Shown one piece after another: positions 7,562 through 16,510 of a stretch of DNA of 64,000 nt (positions within the stretch are counted from its first letter, which is position 1; each line of letters opens with the position of its first letter). Origin of the DNA: an uncultured Methanosarcinales archaeon (GTDB lineage: Archaea > Halobacteriota > Methanosarcinia > Methanotrichales > Methanotrichaceae). The position numbers and the translations under genes are program-made. The notes below the pieces were generated by a model that was not told where the DNA came from, ran no database searches, and saw only the letters and a program-made list of their open reading frames with translations. The stretch spans positions 62,001 to 126,000 of the forward strand of contig CAIQHB010000037.1 in NCBI GenBank assembly GCA_903871465.1, given 5' to 3'.

Positions 7562-8773
7562 TTAAAGCATCTTTTCCTCTGCCAGGCCCAGGACATTGAG
7601 CAGCCCCAGCAGGTTCTCCCGGGACAGAGATCCATCCGATACCTTCTTCAGGACCTCTTTTGCATTGAAGGCCACACCAAGGCCTGCATTCTTGATCATA
7701 AGACAGTCGTTGGCCCCATCGCCTACGGCAACGATATTGTCCGGGCTGATCTTCTCCAGCTCTGCAAGGCTGAAGATAATGCGCCCTTTGGCTTCAGCAT
7801 CGATTATATCCCCTTTGATCTCGCCCGTGAGAACTCCGTCCTTCATCTCCAGCTCATTGGCAAAAGTGTAGTCGAAGCCGAGGCGCTCTTTGAGCACATC
7901 TGTGAAGTAGGTAAAGCCGCCGCTGATTAGGGCGATCTTATAGCCCACATGCTTGAGGTGGTGAAGCAGTTCCTCAGACCCAGGGGTGAGCCGCAGGTCG
8001 GCAGCGATCTCCTGCAGGGTGGCGAGCGGCATGCCCTTTAGGAGACGCACCCTCTGGCGGAGAGATTCTTTAAAGTCCATTTCTCCGTTCATAGCCATCT
8101 CTGTTATCGCCTTCACCTGCTCATCAACTCCTCCGAAGCTAGCGAGCCTGTTGATGATCTCGAAATCCACGATAGTCATATCCATGTCAAAAACGATAAG
8201 CCGCTTCTCTTTGAGGGAACTACATAGATCCTGGATCACTACATCCAGACCCAGCCGCTCACAATCGCGTTTGATCAGTGTCCTGCAGTCATCGGCATTG
8301 CAGCCGGCAAAATCCATGAGAAATTCAATGGAGATGAGGTCCCCGCGAGCAGTTACCGATGACCTCTCCACATTGACATTATTCCTGGCGGCCACATCCG
8401 CCACATCACGAATGATGCCCACCCTGTCTTTAGCGAGAATGGTGACTACATGTAAATTCTTCTTGGAAGAATGCAGACCCTTGCGCTGCCCCAAAGAGAA
8501 GAATGTAACCTCGACGGCCAAGCTTCCGGCATTCTCTCGAAACCAGTCCTCCAACACATTTGCAGTAACTCTTGAGGACCCGAAATCCGCAACCACAGAC
8601 ATGACGAATATGCCTTGCATCACTCGTTGATCCATGTCCACGATGTTCACATTCTGGAGAGCAGGCTCTTTCAGGATATCGCGAATGAGGCCCGGCCTGT
8701 CCCTGCCCGTGAAGGAGATGACCCAATATTCGTCGGTCGGAGTGCCGTTGCCCACTCGTTCTGGCAGTTGCAT
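7562..8773 (-). CDS. serB: Phosphoserine phosphatase with two ACT domains (SerB)
   Basis: Last step of serine synthesis: hydrolysis of O-phosphoserine. About 403 aa: ACT domain 1 (~15-95, FTGRDRPGLIRDIL), ACT domain 2 (~108-185, ILAKDRVGIIRDVADV), then a HAD phosphatase with motif I DMDMT (nucleophile D199, acid D201 in the longer numbering), motif II ALISGGF and motif IV VGDGANDCLMI. The tandem ACT domains suggest amino-acid feedback. I use the ATG at 8771-8773 because a BRE/TATA element puts the transcript start at about 8779; a TTG three codons upstream is less likely. Confidence 0.94.
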   Translation of the reverse strand: MQLPERVGNGTPTDEYWVISFTGRDRPGLIRDILKEPALQNVNIVDMDQRVMQGIFVMSVVADFGSSRVTANVLEDWFRENAGSLAVEVTFFSLGQRKGLHSSKKNLHVVTILAKDRVGIIRDVADVAARNNVNVERSSVTARGDLISIEFLMDFAGCNADDCRTLIKRDCERLGLDVVIQDLCSSLKEKRLIVFDMDMTIVDFEIINRLASFGGVDEQVKAITEMAMNGEMDFKESLRQRVRLLKGMPLATLQEIAADLRLTPGSEELLHHLKHVGYKIALISGGFTYFTDVLKERLGFDYTFANELEMKDGVLTGEIKGDIIDAEAKGRIIFSLAELEKISPDNIVAVGDGANDCLMIKNAGLGVAFNAKEVLKKVSDGSLSRENLLGLLNVLGLAEEKML

Positions 8774-8798
8774 TGAGCCCAATGCTAACCATACAAGC

Positions 8799-8813
8799 CT
8801 AAATACTTTTTCG
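8799..8813 (-). promoter_or_regulatory. BRE/TATA promoter of serB
   Basis: Leftward CGAAAAAGTATTTAGG, a BRE plus TATA-like box, centred about 31 bp from the serB ATG. This predicts a nearly leaderless mRNA. It lies in the 65-bp gap to the divergent aldehyde dehydrogenase gene. Confidence 0.6.
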
Positions 8814-8838
8814 ACCCGGTTAGGATCAAGAGGTCGTT

Positions 8839-10272
8839 ATGTACAAATCCCAGATGCTCATCAACGCCAGGCCTGTTGCCTCCTTATCCGGCAAAGTTGA
8901 TATCATTTATAACCCGGCAAACCGGGAGCCGGTGGCCGAGGTCTCGGTAGGCTCACGCCAGGATGCCCGAATGGCTCTGGAGGCGGCAAAGAAGGCCTTC
9001 CCTGCCTGGTCCAGAACTTCCTGCCAAAAGAGAGCGGAGCTTCTGCACGCTGCCGCCGACATTGTTCGAGAGCGATCGGAAATGATCGCCCGGCTGCTAA
9101 CGCTGGAGCAGGGCAAGCCGCTCAAGAATGCAAGAGCGGAGATCTTCTCATCTGCGGATGTCCTGGACTACTACGCTGAAGAAGGGACGAGAAACATTGG
9201 GGAGTGGATAACCTCACCTCACAGCCGCAGCATCGTGCTGAGGCAACCCATAGGCGTCGCCGCGCTCATCACGCCCTGGAACTTCCCCGTGGATCTTTTG
9301 GCCTGGAAGGTCGGACCTGCTCTCGCAGCCGGCTGCACATTCGTGGCCAAACCGCCTAGCCAGACTCCTCTCGCGGCCACGGAGTTTGTGCGGGCCGTAA
9401 GCGACGCGGGCCTGCCCGCGGGCGCAGCCAACGTTGTGCACGGGCCGGGAAGCGAGGTCGGAGCGGAGCTGGTGGAAAACCCCATCTCCCGCAAGATCGC
9501 GTTCACCGGAGAGACAAAGACCGGACGCTGGATAATGGCTCATGCAGCTATGCATATCAAGCGGGTCTCTCTGGAGCTGGGCGGCCAGTCGCCCTTCATC
9601 GTCTGCCAGGATGCAGATCTGGAAGCTGCCGCAGCAGCCTGCAGCCAACGCGCCTTCTCCAATATGGGCCAGATCTGCATCAGTGTCAATCGAATCTATG
9701 TGGCAGAGGAGGTGGCGGAAGAGTTCACGGCCAAGCTTGTGAAACGAGCTGAAGGGCTGAAGATCGGAAACGGCCTTGAGTCAGACGTAGACCTGGGCCC
9801 CATGTTCAGCGAAGGGCAACGTGAGAAGACCCGAGAGCACGTAAAGGATGCAATTGAAAAAGGAGCGGAACTGATCTCCGGAGGCCTGGAGCCGGAGGGT
9901 GACGCTTATGAGAAGGGCTACTTCTTCCGGCCCACCGTGCTGGGCCGGGCCGACCACAGCATGCGGGTTATGCGTGAGGAGACCTTCGGACCGGTAGCTC
10001 CCGTTATGAAGTTCAAAACCGTGGATGAAGCGATCAATCTTGCCAATGATACGGAATACGGTCTTGCCGCTTACATCTTTACCAATGATCTCAAGACGGC
10101 CTTATGTGCTGCAGAAGGACTGGAGGCGGGCGGCATTGGGGTTAATGTAAACAATGTGGTGGAACTGCAGGCGCCCTTTGGCGGATGGAAACAGAGCGGC
10201 CTGGGCAGAGAGCTGGGGCACTATGGCCTCGAGGCATATTTGGAGACAAAGCACATAAGGCTCGGACTCTAG
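8839..10272 (+). CDS. NAD(P)-dependent aldehyde dehydrogenase, succinate-semialdehyde type
   Basis: A 477-aa class of aldehyde dehydrogenase close to succinate-semialdehyde/lactaldehyde dehydrogenases. Seen: the Rossmann entry TPWNFPV, the general base Glu in SLELGGQSPF (~246), the catalytic Cys in NMGQICIS (~279), EETFGPVAPV, and the C-terminal FGGWKQSGLGRELG. Full length, with start ATG at 8839. It is divergent from serB, and the small acylphosphatase gene follows. The physiological aldehyde is not evident from context. Confidence 0.88.
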   Translation: MYKSQMLINARPVASLSGKVDIIYNPANREPVAEVSVGSRQDARMALEAAKKAFPAWSRTSCQKRAELLHAAADIVRERSEMIARLLTLEQGKPLKNARAEIFSSADVLDYYAEEGTRNIGEWITSPHSRSIVLRQPIGVAALITPWNFPVDLLAWKVGPALAAGCTFVAKPPSQTPLAATEFVRAVSDAGLPAGAANVVHGPGSEVGAELVENPISRKIAFTGETKTGRWIMAHAAMHIKRVSLELGGQSPFIVCQDADLEAAAAACSQRAFSNMGQICISVNRIYVAEEVAEEFTAKLVKRAEGLKIGNGLESDVDLGPMFSEGQREKTREHVKDAIEKGAELISGGLEPEGDAYEKGYFFRPTVLGRADHSMRVMREETFGPVAPVMKFKTVDEAINLANDTEYGLAAYIFTNDLKTALCAAEGLEAGGIGVNVNNVVELQAPFGGWKQSGLGRELGHYGLEAYLETKHIRLGL

Positions 10273-10320
10273 TGTTTAGCTTCCAAATTACTAATATGGG
10301 CAGAGAAATCTTCGATAGTA

Positions 10321-10333
10321 ATCTATTTAACGG
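10321..10333 (+). promoter_or_regulatory. Probable TATA box of the acylphosphatase gene
   Basis: ATCTATTTAACGG lies about 30 bp before the ATG pair at 10356/10359, predicting a transcript that starts almost at the initiation codon. Confidence 0.4.
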
Positions 10334-10355
10334 CAGCAGCCAAACGCTATTTGAC

Positions 10356-10961
10356 ATGATGCGATTGACGGCCTACCTTTCCGGCAGAGTTCAGAGGGTA
10401 GGTTACCGGGCTAAATTAGTCACTCTGGCCCGTAACCTTGGTCTGGTGGGGTTCGTCCAGAACCGTCCTGATGGTCGGGTATTGGTGATCGCGGAGGGCG
10501 ACAAAGATATCGTAGAGAAGTTCGCTTCAGCCATCCGGATAGAAAATGCCCTGATCAATGTGGAAATGGCCGATGCCAACTATTCGAATGCATCAGGAGA
10601 GTTTTCTCTCTTCCAGAAAGTCACTGGCCCTGACGAGGTCGGCGAGCGATTAGATGAAGGAATTGAGATTTTAAAGAGTATGCTGACAGGCATCAACAGT
10701 CTCACTAAAATCACTCAATCAGGCTTTGAGGGCTTAAACTGCAAGATGGCCAAGATGCTTGACAAGCAGGATGAAACCGTAGGCGAGATTAAGGGATTGA
10801 ACTGCAAGATGGACACGATGCTCGACAAGCAGGATGAAACCGTAGGCGAGATTAAGGGATTGAGGCGGGACTTGAAGGACCACATGGACCAGAGGTTTGA
10901 GTCCATCGAGGGCGAGCTGGCAGAGATCAAATCCGCGCTGCGAGTTAGGGGCATAATTTGA
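10356..10961 (+). CDS. Acylphosphatase with repeated coiled-coil tail
   Basis: About 201 aa. Residues 1-90 are an acylphosphatase domain (SGRVQRVGYR, then FVQNRPDGRVLVIAEG); the catalytic Arg (R18) and Asn (N36) are present, although the usual GRVQGVG loop reads GRVQRVG. The C-terminal half is a predicted coiled coil containing two near-identical 21-residue units (GLNCKMxxMLDKQDETVGEIK) followed by a degenerate third (GLRRDLKDHMDQRFESIEGE). Most acylphosphatases are ~90 aa, so the tail is extra and probably mediates oligomerisation or anchoring. I chose the ATG pair just before the domain over a longer frame that overlaps the upstream gene. Confidence 0.82.
   Translation: MMRLTAYLSGRVQRVGYRAKLVTLARNLGLVGFVQNRPDGRVLVIAEGDKDIVEKFASAIRIENALINVEMADANYSNASGEFSLFQKVTGPDEVGERLDEGIEILKSMLTGINSLTKITQSGFEGLNCKMAKMLDKQDETVGEIKGLNCKMDTMLDKQDETVGEIKGLRRDLKDHMDQRFESIEGELAEIKSALRVRGII
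10731..10856 (+). repeat. Two 63-bp tandem units inside the acylphosphatase gene
   Basis: Units 10731-10793 and 10794-10856 are nearly identical at DNA level (a 35-base block around GACAAGCAGGATGAAACCG is exact), so the duplication is recent or kept alike by recombination. The length is a multiple of three, so copy number can change without a frameshift. Confidence 0.9.
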
Positions 10962-11187
10962 AAAGGGGCATATCGTAGAATCGCTATCTTACACTCGCTC
11001 AAGGGCAACTCCTTAAGCCAATGACCTTCTTTTCCTAATGCAATAGATAGCCCAGAATGGATAACAGCCCAAAGACGGCCGCCGTCCATCCAACTTCTGG
11101 TCGAAACTCTCGCAGACCCACACCCAAGGTCACCGATATTCGTCCTTTGCAATCCTACAAGTTAAATGGAAAGAGAAGCAATAATGA

Positions 11188-11442
11188 TCACTTACCAGGA
11201 CACGGCCCGTCAATCCATGCGCCATAGACGGTTTCCGGGATGTTCTCGGAAGGATCATCGCAACGGGTGACATAGCCGTACCAGCGGTGCACCTTCTTTT
11301 CCGTCCCGGCGACGATCTGCTGCTCACACCATAGCTTCAGACCGCATCCTTCCGCCAGACTGAGCTGCTTTATCAATTCCTCCTGACTAACTCCTTGACC
11401 TAGCAGCTCCTTCAACCTTTTCTGCGTATCTTCCATAGACAT
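11188..11442 (-). CDS. Small hypothetical protein
   Basis: An 84-aa protein, unrecognised. The N-terminal half is helical (MEDTQKRLKELLGQGVSQEELIKQL); the rest is richer in Trp, Cys and Gly (three Cys, KLWCEQQ, HRWYGYV). It has an ATG start with a second ATG two codons in, no signal peptide and no membrane span. It is alone on the leftward strand. The 10962-11187 stretch before it shows nothing recognisable. Confidence 0.5.
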   Translation of the reverse strand: MSMEDTQKRLKELLGQGVSQEELIKQLSLAEGCGLKLWCEQQIVAGTEKKVHRWYGYVTRCDDPSENIPETVYGAWIDGPCPGK

Positions 11443-11541
11443 AGTTAATGCTTATACTTCGCATTTATTTAAGGCATTGCAATAACCCATAGCGAGGCGT
11501 TTCTATCTGCAAAAAGGGATACTGCATTGGCTTTGCCCGGC

Positions 11542-12705
11542 CTATGCCATAACCTCGGTCTTCTTCATCCCAAGAAGCGCCAGTGACGCCAGCGCTGCCG
11601 CAGAGGCCCCAAAGAGGAATGTCGCTTGCGGGCCGAATATCGACCAGAGCCCTCCTGCCACAAGGCTGGCGAGGATGGCAGCCATTCCCGTGGCCGCGTA
11701 ATATAGCCCGAGAGATGTGCTGCGCAGGTTGGCATGGCTGAGATCGGAGACAAAGGCACTCTGCGAGGCATCAATTATGGCGTAGACCAGCCCGTAAAGA
11801 GCGAAGAGAATTATGAGCCCCGTCAAAGAGGAGACAAAGGCAAACCCCAGAGCCGTCAGGACAAAGATGGCGTACCCAAGGGCCAGGACATTCTTTCTCC
11901 CGATTCTATCCGACCAGATCCCCATGGGCAGGGATAGACCGGCATAGACAAAATTGAAAAGGACATATAAAAGCAGAGGCGCAGCCACAGCCTCGGCCCC
12001 GCTGAAGAAGGTTTGGGCGCGAAGGATGAAGAACATGTAGCTGAAGTTGCCCAAAGAGAAAAGGGAGGCGACGACTAAGAATTTTCTCAGGTCCGGCGAA
12101 AGATCGGAAAACTTTGGCCTGACCTGGCAATTAGGGGACCTTTTCTGCTCCTGGACCAGTTTGAAGGGAATAAGGGCAGCAATGGCCAGAACCGCTGCCA
12201 CGATGAAGATGGAGCTGAAAGCAAGGCCTCTCTGCCAGAGAAGATAAGCCATAATCGAACCAACGACAGCGCCCAGGGAATCCATGGCTCTATGCAGTCC
12301 AAAGCCCCTTCCTCGGAGGCTTTTATCTGTGGATTCGCTGATCAGGGCGTCTCTTGGAGCGGTTCGCACTCCTTTGCCGGTTCGTTCCAGTATCTTAAGC
12401 ACAAAGACCTGCTGCCATGTTGCGGAAATCGGCAAGAAGAGCTTTCCAAAAGCAGAAAGAGCGTAGCCAGCTATCACCAACGGCTTTCTTTTGCCCAGGG
12501 AATCGGACCAGTACCCAGCAAAGACCTGCAAAATGCTGGGCAGACCATCACTTACGCCACCGATGAGGCCCAATGCCAGGGAGCCGCCACCGAGACTGGT
12601 GATAAATATAGGTAGAATAGGCTGAATGATCTCGCTGCTTATATCGTTCAGCAGGCTGACGAATCCTAGCAGCATTATGTTCTTACGGGTTTTGGGATCG
12701 GACAT
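11542..12705 (-). CDS. Major facilitator superfamily transporter
   Basis: A 387-aa carrier with about 12 hydrophobic segments. It opens with MLLGFVSLLNDISSEIIQPI, a signature of an MFS branch of drug or small-molecule permeases found in archaea. The cytoplasmic loop motif (GYWSDSLGKRKP) after TM2 and its counterpart WSDRIGRKNVL after TM8 show the two-fold repeat. The substrate is not evident. It lies 64 nt downstream of ksgA on the same strand and may be read from the ksgA operon. Confidence 0.88.
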   Translation of the reverse strand: MSDPKTRKNIMLLGFVSLLNDISSEIIQPILPIFITSLGGGSLALGLIGGVSDGLPSILQVFAGYWSDSLGKRKPLVIAGYALSAFGKLFLPISATWQQVFVLKILERTGKGVRTAPRDALISESTDKSLRGRGFGLHRAMDSLGAVVGSIMAYLLWQRGLAFSSIFIVAAVLAIAALIPFKLVQEQKRSPNCQVRPKFSDLSPDLRKFLVVASLFSLGNFSYMFFILRAQTFFSGAEAVAAPLLLYVLFNFVYAGLSLPMGIWSDRIGRKNVLALGYAIFVLTALGFAFVSSLTGLIILFALYGLVYAIIDASQSAFVSDLSHANLRSTSLGLYYAATGMAAILASLVAGGLWSIFGPQATFLFGASAAALASLALLGMKKTEVMA

Positions 12706-12769
12706 TGAACTTTCTTGGCCCCTGATCTATTGATTCAGGCTTTCAAGACGAAAAGACGGAAGACGGGGA

Positions 12770-13516
12770 TTACACGCCATCTTTCTTGCGATTGCTGATG
12801 ACTCTCGCGATACCTGCCACCTCATCCGGCGCCAGATCCTCCGGCCTTCTGTCCAGCTGAGCGGCATCCAGCTCCGCCATGGTCTCCCGGTCTACTCCAA
12901 AGGCCGCCAGACCTTTCTTCACCTTTTTGCGTCGATTTCGAAAGAGCGTATCGACCAGCCTCATAAAGACTCCGGGATCGACTTCGGGTCGTTCTGCCCT
13001 GGGACGCAGCCGAACTATCAATGAGTCGACCTCGGGCACCGGTCGGAAGGCAGTTCTTGGAACGCCCTCCAGTATCTCGATTTGGCAGAAAAAGCCCGCG
13101 ATCATCGCCAGCCGGCCATAATCTTTGCTGCCGGGGAGCGCCATCATGCGCTCGGCAAACTCCTTTTGGAACATCATTATCGCCAACTCAAAAGGCCGGG
13201 GAAGCAAGCGATAAGATATCTTGGAAGATATCTGATAAGGAAGGTTGGAGACGATCTTATTGTAGTCAGGAAGGATAACTGTCAGGGCGTCGGCATTTAT
13301 CACCTGAACATTGGAGGCTCGACCGAGAAGCTGCGCCGCCAGATCGGGATCGATCTCTACTGCATAGACACGCCCTGCGCGCGCTGCCAAAGCTTTGGTG
13401 AGAATGCCTGTGCCAGGTCCTATCTCCAGTACCCGGTCTTCCCTTTTAATCTCCGCAAAGCTCACTATGCGTTCTATTACCGAGCGATCATTTAGAAAAT
13501 GCTGCCCAAGTCTCAT
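12770..13516 (-). CDS. ksgA: 16S rRNA adenine dimethyltransferase KsgA/Dim1
   Basis: A 248-aa SAM-dependent enzyme that makes the two adjacent m6,2A residues near the 3' end of 16S rRNA. It has the SAM motif VLEIGPGTGILTKAL (~29-43), the acidic EIDPDL, the catalytic NLPYQIS (motif IV, ~115), and the C-terminal NRRKKVKKGL RNA-binding region. It starts GQHFLND as in the family. It overlaps the DUF655 gene by 4 nt (ATGA). Confidence 0.95.
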   Translation of the reverse strand: MRLGQHFLNDRSVIERIVSFAEIKREDRVLEIGPGTGILTKALAARAGRVYAVEIDPDLAAQLLGRASNVQVINADALTVILPDYNKIVSNLPYQISSKISYRLLPRPFELAIMMFQKEFAERMMALPGSKDYGRLAMIAGFFCQIEILEGVPRTAFRPVPEVDSLIVRLRPRAERPEVDPGVFMRLVDTLFRNRRKKVKKGLAAFGVDRETMAELDAAQLDRRPEDLAPDEVAGIARVISNRKKDGV

Positions 13517-14094
13517 CTTACGCGGGGAATAGTGGTAAAGACCCGATACTTGATCCGATCATCCATCAGCTCGTCCTCGACGCGCTTGGTGATGAGTTTC
13601 TCGGGGTTATGCAGCCCTTTCACCCTCTCCATCAGTTCTACAAAGCTTTTGAAGGGCCCCTTCTTGCGCTCAGTGAGCACCGCCCACATCAGCTTCTTGC
13701 CAATGCCCGGCAGCAGCTCCAGAGCGTGCATGCGCGTGGTGATGGGCCCGGCTTCATTGAAGTAACGAATGAACCTGGGCTCATCTTCCAGGACTATGAT
13801 TTGGATTTCAAAGGGCAGCTCCAGCTTGGCGCTATTGGAGAGTTCAACATACTCAATCCTGCGGTTGACGTGATCTATTACATCCCGGCTGCCGCTTCCA
13901 ATGTAGACCCTGGTTCCTGCTACTGGAACTACTCCCTCTTTGGGTGTCATCTCCATGAGCACGAAATTCGTCTCGCCCACGGCCTGCACAAGAGGTTGCT
14001 TCTGGTAGCTTCTGGTGTCAGGAGTACGTCCATAGGGGAGGTAATCGAGAACCCTAGCTACCTCTTCTCTCTTCGGCGGTCTCCCCTCAGGCAT
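13513..14094 (-). CDS. DUF655 family putative RNA/DNA-binding protein
   Basis: A 193-aa archaeal DUF655 protein. The N-terminal region RVLDYLPYGRTPDTRS and VYIGSGSRDVIDHVNRRI form an OB-like part; the C-terminal half has a helix-hairpin-helix (MHALELLPGIGKKLMWAVL). The fixed position between Rpb4 and KsgA in archaea points to RNA metabolism; the biochemical function is unknown. The start lies 5 nt after the rpoF stop, and the stop overlaps ksgA. Confidence 0.9.
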   Translation of the reverse strand: MPEGRPPKREEVARVLDYLPYGRTPDTRSYQKQPLVQAVGETNFVLMEMTPKEGVVPVAGTRVYIGSGSRDVIDHVNRRIEYVELSNSAKLELPFEIQIIVLEDEPRFIRYFNEAGPITTRMHALELLPGIGKKLMWAVLTERKKGPFKSFVELMERVKGLHNPEKLITKRVEDELMDDRIKYRVFTTIPRVR

Positions 14095-14099
14095 ATGCC

Positions 14100-14444
14100 T
14101 TACCCCCTGAATACGATCTCTAGAATGCTGTTGAGCTCTTCTTCGCTTAAAGTGAACCTTTCCTTAGCATAAATCGCCCTCAGCTCATCCTTTGAGGCAG
14201 GCCGAACGTCGGCGATCTTAACGGCAATTTGCTTGTTCATCTTTTCAAGCTTCATGAGCTCAGCTACCATTGCCTGACTCTCTTCAGCAGTACCCTTCGC
14301 GAAGAGGTCCGCGTGCCTTATGGCCCGGCGCAACTCGTACCCGAGTTCTTCTTCATCGACCCTCTTCAGCCGGATCTGGTCAAGGAGCTCCTTAACCTCT
14401 GCCAGGGTCAGGAGATCCTCCTGCAACACGCTTTTGACAATCAT
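14100..14444 (-). CDS. rpoF: RNA polymerase subunit F (Rpb4)
   Basis: A 114-aa Rpb4-like subunit which, with subunit E (Rpb7), forms the RNA polymerase stalk. It begins with the typical LQEDLLTLAEVKELL and ends with the HRDC-like helical part DELRAIYAKERFTLSEEELNSILEIV. The stop-to-start junction with L21e is immediate (L21e stop at 14445), so the two are likely coupled. Confidence 0.94.
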   Translation of the reverse strand: MIVKSVLQEDLLTLAEVKELLDQIRLKRVDEEELGYELRRAIRHADLFAKGTAEESQAMVAELMKLEKMNKQIAVKIADVRPASKDELRAIYAKERFTLSEEELNSILEIVFRG

Positions 14445-14735
14445 CTACTTTTGCGCCATAAGATGTTCAGGTAACGTGATCAAGGTCTTGGTAGCGTCGC
14501 CATCGGTGACCTTTAGGACGAAGGCTCTGCCCCTCTTTCCTATAACCTCAGCCGTCTTTCCGTGGAACCTGGGATGAGGCATGCCCTTGTGTATGCTGGG
14601 ATCGATGAGCACGTGAACCTTTGACCCGGTCTCGAACTCTTGAATCGCCCTGACTACGGGGGATATTCCTCTACCCCTGACAGTCTTGCTCAGCTTGTCT
14701 CTTGACTTCTTCCGCATTCCGTGATGATGTGCCAT
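14445..14735 (-). CDS. rpl21e: 50S ribosomal protein L21e
   Basis: A 96-aa large-subunit protein: HGMRKKSRDKLSKTVRGRG at the N-terminus, FETGSKVHVLIDPSIHKGMPH and FHGKTAEVIGKRGRAFVLKV in the SH3-like barrel. I use the ATG at 14733-14735, which has GGTGGAG six bases upstream; a GTG four codons earlier is the alternative. The start region overlaps the end of pus10 by about 65 nt. Confidence 0.94.
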   Translation of the reverse strand: MAHHHGMRKKSRDKLSKTVRGRGISPVVRAIQEFETGSKVHVLIDPSIHKGMPHPRFHGKTAEVIGKRGRAFVLKVTDGDATKTLITLPEHLMAQK

Positions 14736-16056
14736 CTGATTCTCCACCTACATCTATTACATCTAGCTCTTCGACGATCGCGTCGACTCTAAGGGCATCC
14801 GCGAGGTTAGGGCGGGTTCTGCCTCCGTCGCCGGAGATCAGCTCCTTGATATAGAGACCGCTGTCGCCTCTGATATTTATGCGGGCCAAATTGCCCGTGA
14901 CCTCAATTAGATCCGCGCTGTGAACTTTCCTCACCCTGAGCTTATCTGCCCTTCGGTGAGACACGCGAGTTGGCGTACGCTGATCGATCGGTCCTATCAA
15001 TCCAGTTAGGACTGATTTAAGCTTTTCTTCTGAAACCTCCGCTCCGAGCTTCACCAGAGCAGAGTAGGTCTTCTGGAAAGTTGCTTCTTTGAGCCGCTCC
15101 ACCATAGCGGATTTCGCCCCGCATAGACCCAGTACTTCCACCTTTCCCAAAGCGCTGCGATTGATCTCCTCTTGCAGCTTATCGAGGTCGATTGTCCTGA
15201 CACGCGGCCGTACTGCTTCAACAATGAAAGGCCGGCCTGTTCCGATCATGCGGGCATCGATATCCTCGCGGCCCGCACCGTGGAAGACTGTATCCTCTGC
15301 CTGTGCCGCATCCATCACGGCAGGCCGGATCAGCTCGTCAACGGACTCCAGGTACATGCGGCCGGTGCCGCTGCAACGCGGGCAGCCGCTGCCGTGACAT
15401 TCGCGGCAGGGCCATCTGGTCTGAGGAATGCCGCGCACAAGCTTCCTGTAGCGGCCGCGCAGGTATAGCGATGCGACCTGCAGCTCCACCTCGCCCTTCT
15501 CCAGAACCAGGTGAACGACCACATCCGGGCTCTTCAAATCGACCTGCTTTCCCGTCTTCTGCGAGAGCCTTTTTCCCACTTCGCGATTGAGCTCGGACTT
15601 GAAGGGCTCGGCATGTGTGGAGCCACCGTCCGCGAGGAGGAGCTCCTCGTTCTCGGCCAGAAGGCCGGACACTTTTGTGCCTACGACCAGGGTTTCAATC
15701 TCCCAGCCCGAAAGAGCCTCGGCCGCCTTCCCCGCCCAGGCGTCGAGCTTCAGGGGAGACATCTCGCCCAGGCAGACGGTGCAGCGGGCGTCCTCCTCAT
15801 TCTTGCGACCCAACTTGAGCCGGGCCGACCGGAAAGAAGGCGCCAGCTCTTCCTGCAAGGCCTTATCCTCCACGGCAGAGGCCTGCATGGCCAGCACGGT
15901 CTTGATGGACCGCCCTCTCTCTGCATTGGTGAGACCTGTGGAGAGCATGGCGAACTGGCGGCCCAGACAGTTGTCGCAGATGGGACCCAGGCGGACGATA
16001 TTCCGGGCCGTCTCCAGGATGTCGTCTTTGGGATTCTCAAAATTCTCTTCACTCAT
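14671..16056 (-). CDS. pus10: tRNA pseudouridine synthase Pus10
   Basis: A 461-aa enzyme forming pseudouridine 54 (and 55 in some archaea) in tRNA. N-terminal zinc cysteines in ICDNCLGRQF and CTVCLG, a THUMP-like middle, a second Cys cluster CRECHGSGCPRCSGTG (~218-233), then the catalytic Asp in GREDIDARMIGTGRPF. The C-terminal segment ELISGDGGRTRPNL is the usual synthase end. TrmY, which N1-methylates pseudouridine 54, lies 1 kb away. The gene heads the leftward L21e-Rpb4-DUF655-KsgA run. Confidence 0.94.
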   Translation of the reverse strand: MSEENFENPKDDILETARNIVRLGPICDNCLGRQFAMLSTGLTNAERGRSIKTVLAMQASAVEDKALQEELAPSFRSARLKLGRKNEEDARCTVCLGEMSPLKLDAWAGKAAEALSGWEIETLVVGTKVSGLLAENEELLLADGGSTHAEPFKSELNREVGKRLSQKTGKQVDLKSPDVVVHLVLEKGEVELQVASLYLRGRYRKLVRGIPQTRWPCRECHGSGCPRCSGTGRMYLESVDELIRPAVMDAAQAEDTVFHGAGREDIDARMIGTGRPFIVEAVRPRVRTIDLDKLQEEINRSALGKVEVLGLCGAKSAMVERLKEATFQKTYSALVKLGAEVSEEKLKSVLTGLIGPIDQRTPTRVSHRRADKLRVRKVHSADLIEVTGNLARINIRGDSGLYIKELISGDGGRTRPNLADALRVDAIVEELDVIDVGGESDGTSSRNAEEVKRQAEQDCQG

Positions 16057-16210
16057 AATGACTCTTCTTTTTCTATGCGATCAAGCTCATTGTTTATTAG
16101 AGCTCGCATGATGGCTGCGTGAAGAGCAAAGAATTGCAGAGATAAACGGCATTCCTACCTTGCTTCAGCCCAGAACCGATATCCGCCTTATGCTGGTGTG
16201 GCAGTCGAAG

Positions 16211-16510
16211 TCACAAGCCATCCCCAGCAAAGGCCGGATGGTATCCTGCGAAGGCTTGTGCTCCTTCCTGCAACTCTCTGCAGAAAGCCACTCCATCTTT
16301 TGTAAGCTCGAAGGTCATCTCATTTCGAGTTGGGTGCTTTCTGACCAATCCCTCTCGGATCAAATCCCGTAAAGCCTTCCTCACCTTATCGCCCCTGCCG
16401 GGAAACCTCCTTGCAAAGGCTTGCTCGGGAACATGGGCTGAGTTGCTCATCTTTGCAGCTTTGCACATGCTGATCATCACAGCGGCTTCAAAGCCGTCCC
16501 TCTTAATCAT
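16211..16510 (-). CDS. Small winged-helix DNA-binding protein
   Basis: A 99-aa protein, one winged-helix unit: helices around GFEAAVMISMCKAAKM, the recognition part DKVRKALRDLIREGLVRKHP and the wing RNEMTFELTKDGVAF. No ligand domain is visible. The ATG is at 16508-16510, about 27 bp from a palindromic TATA-like GATTTAAATC (16533-16542), predicting a leaderless transcript. It is divergent from another winged-helix gene across a symmetric operator-like region. Confidence 0.7.
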   Translation of the reverse strand: MIKRDGFEAAVMISMCKAAKMSNSAHVPEQAFARRFPGRGDKVRKALRDLIREGLVRKHPTRNEMTFELTKDGVAFCRELQEGAQAFAGYHPAFAGDGL

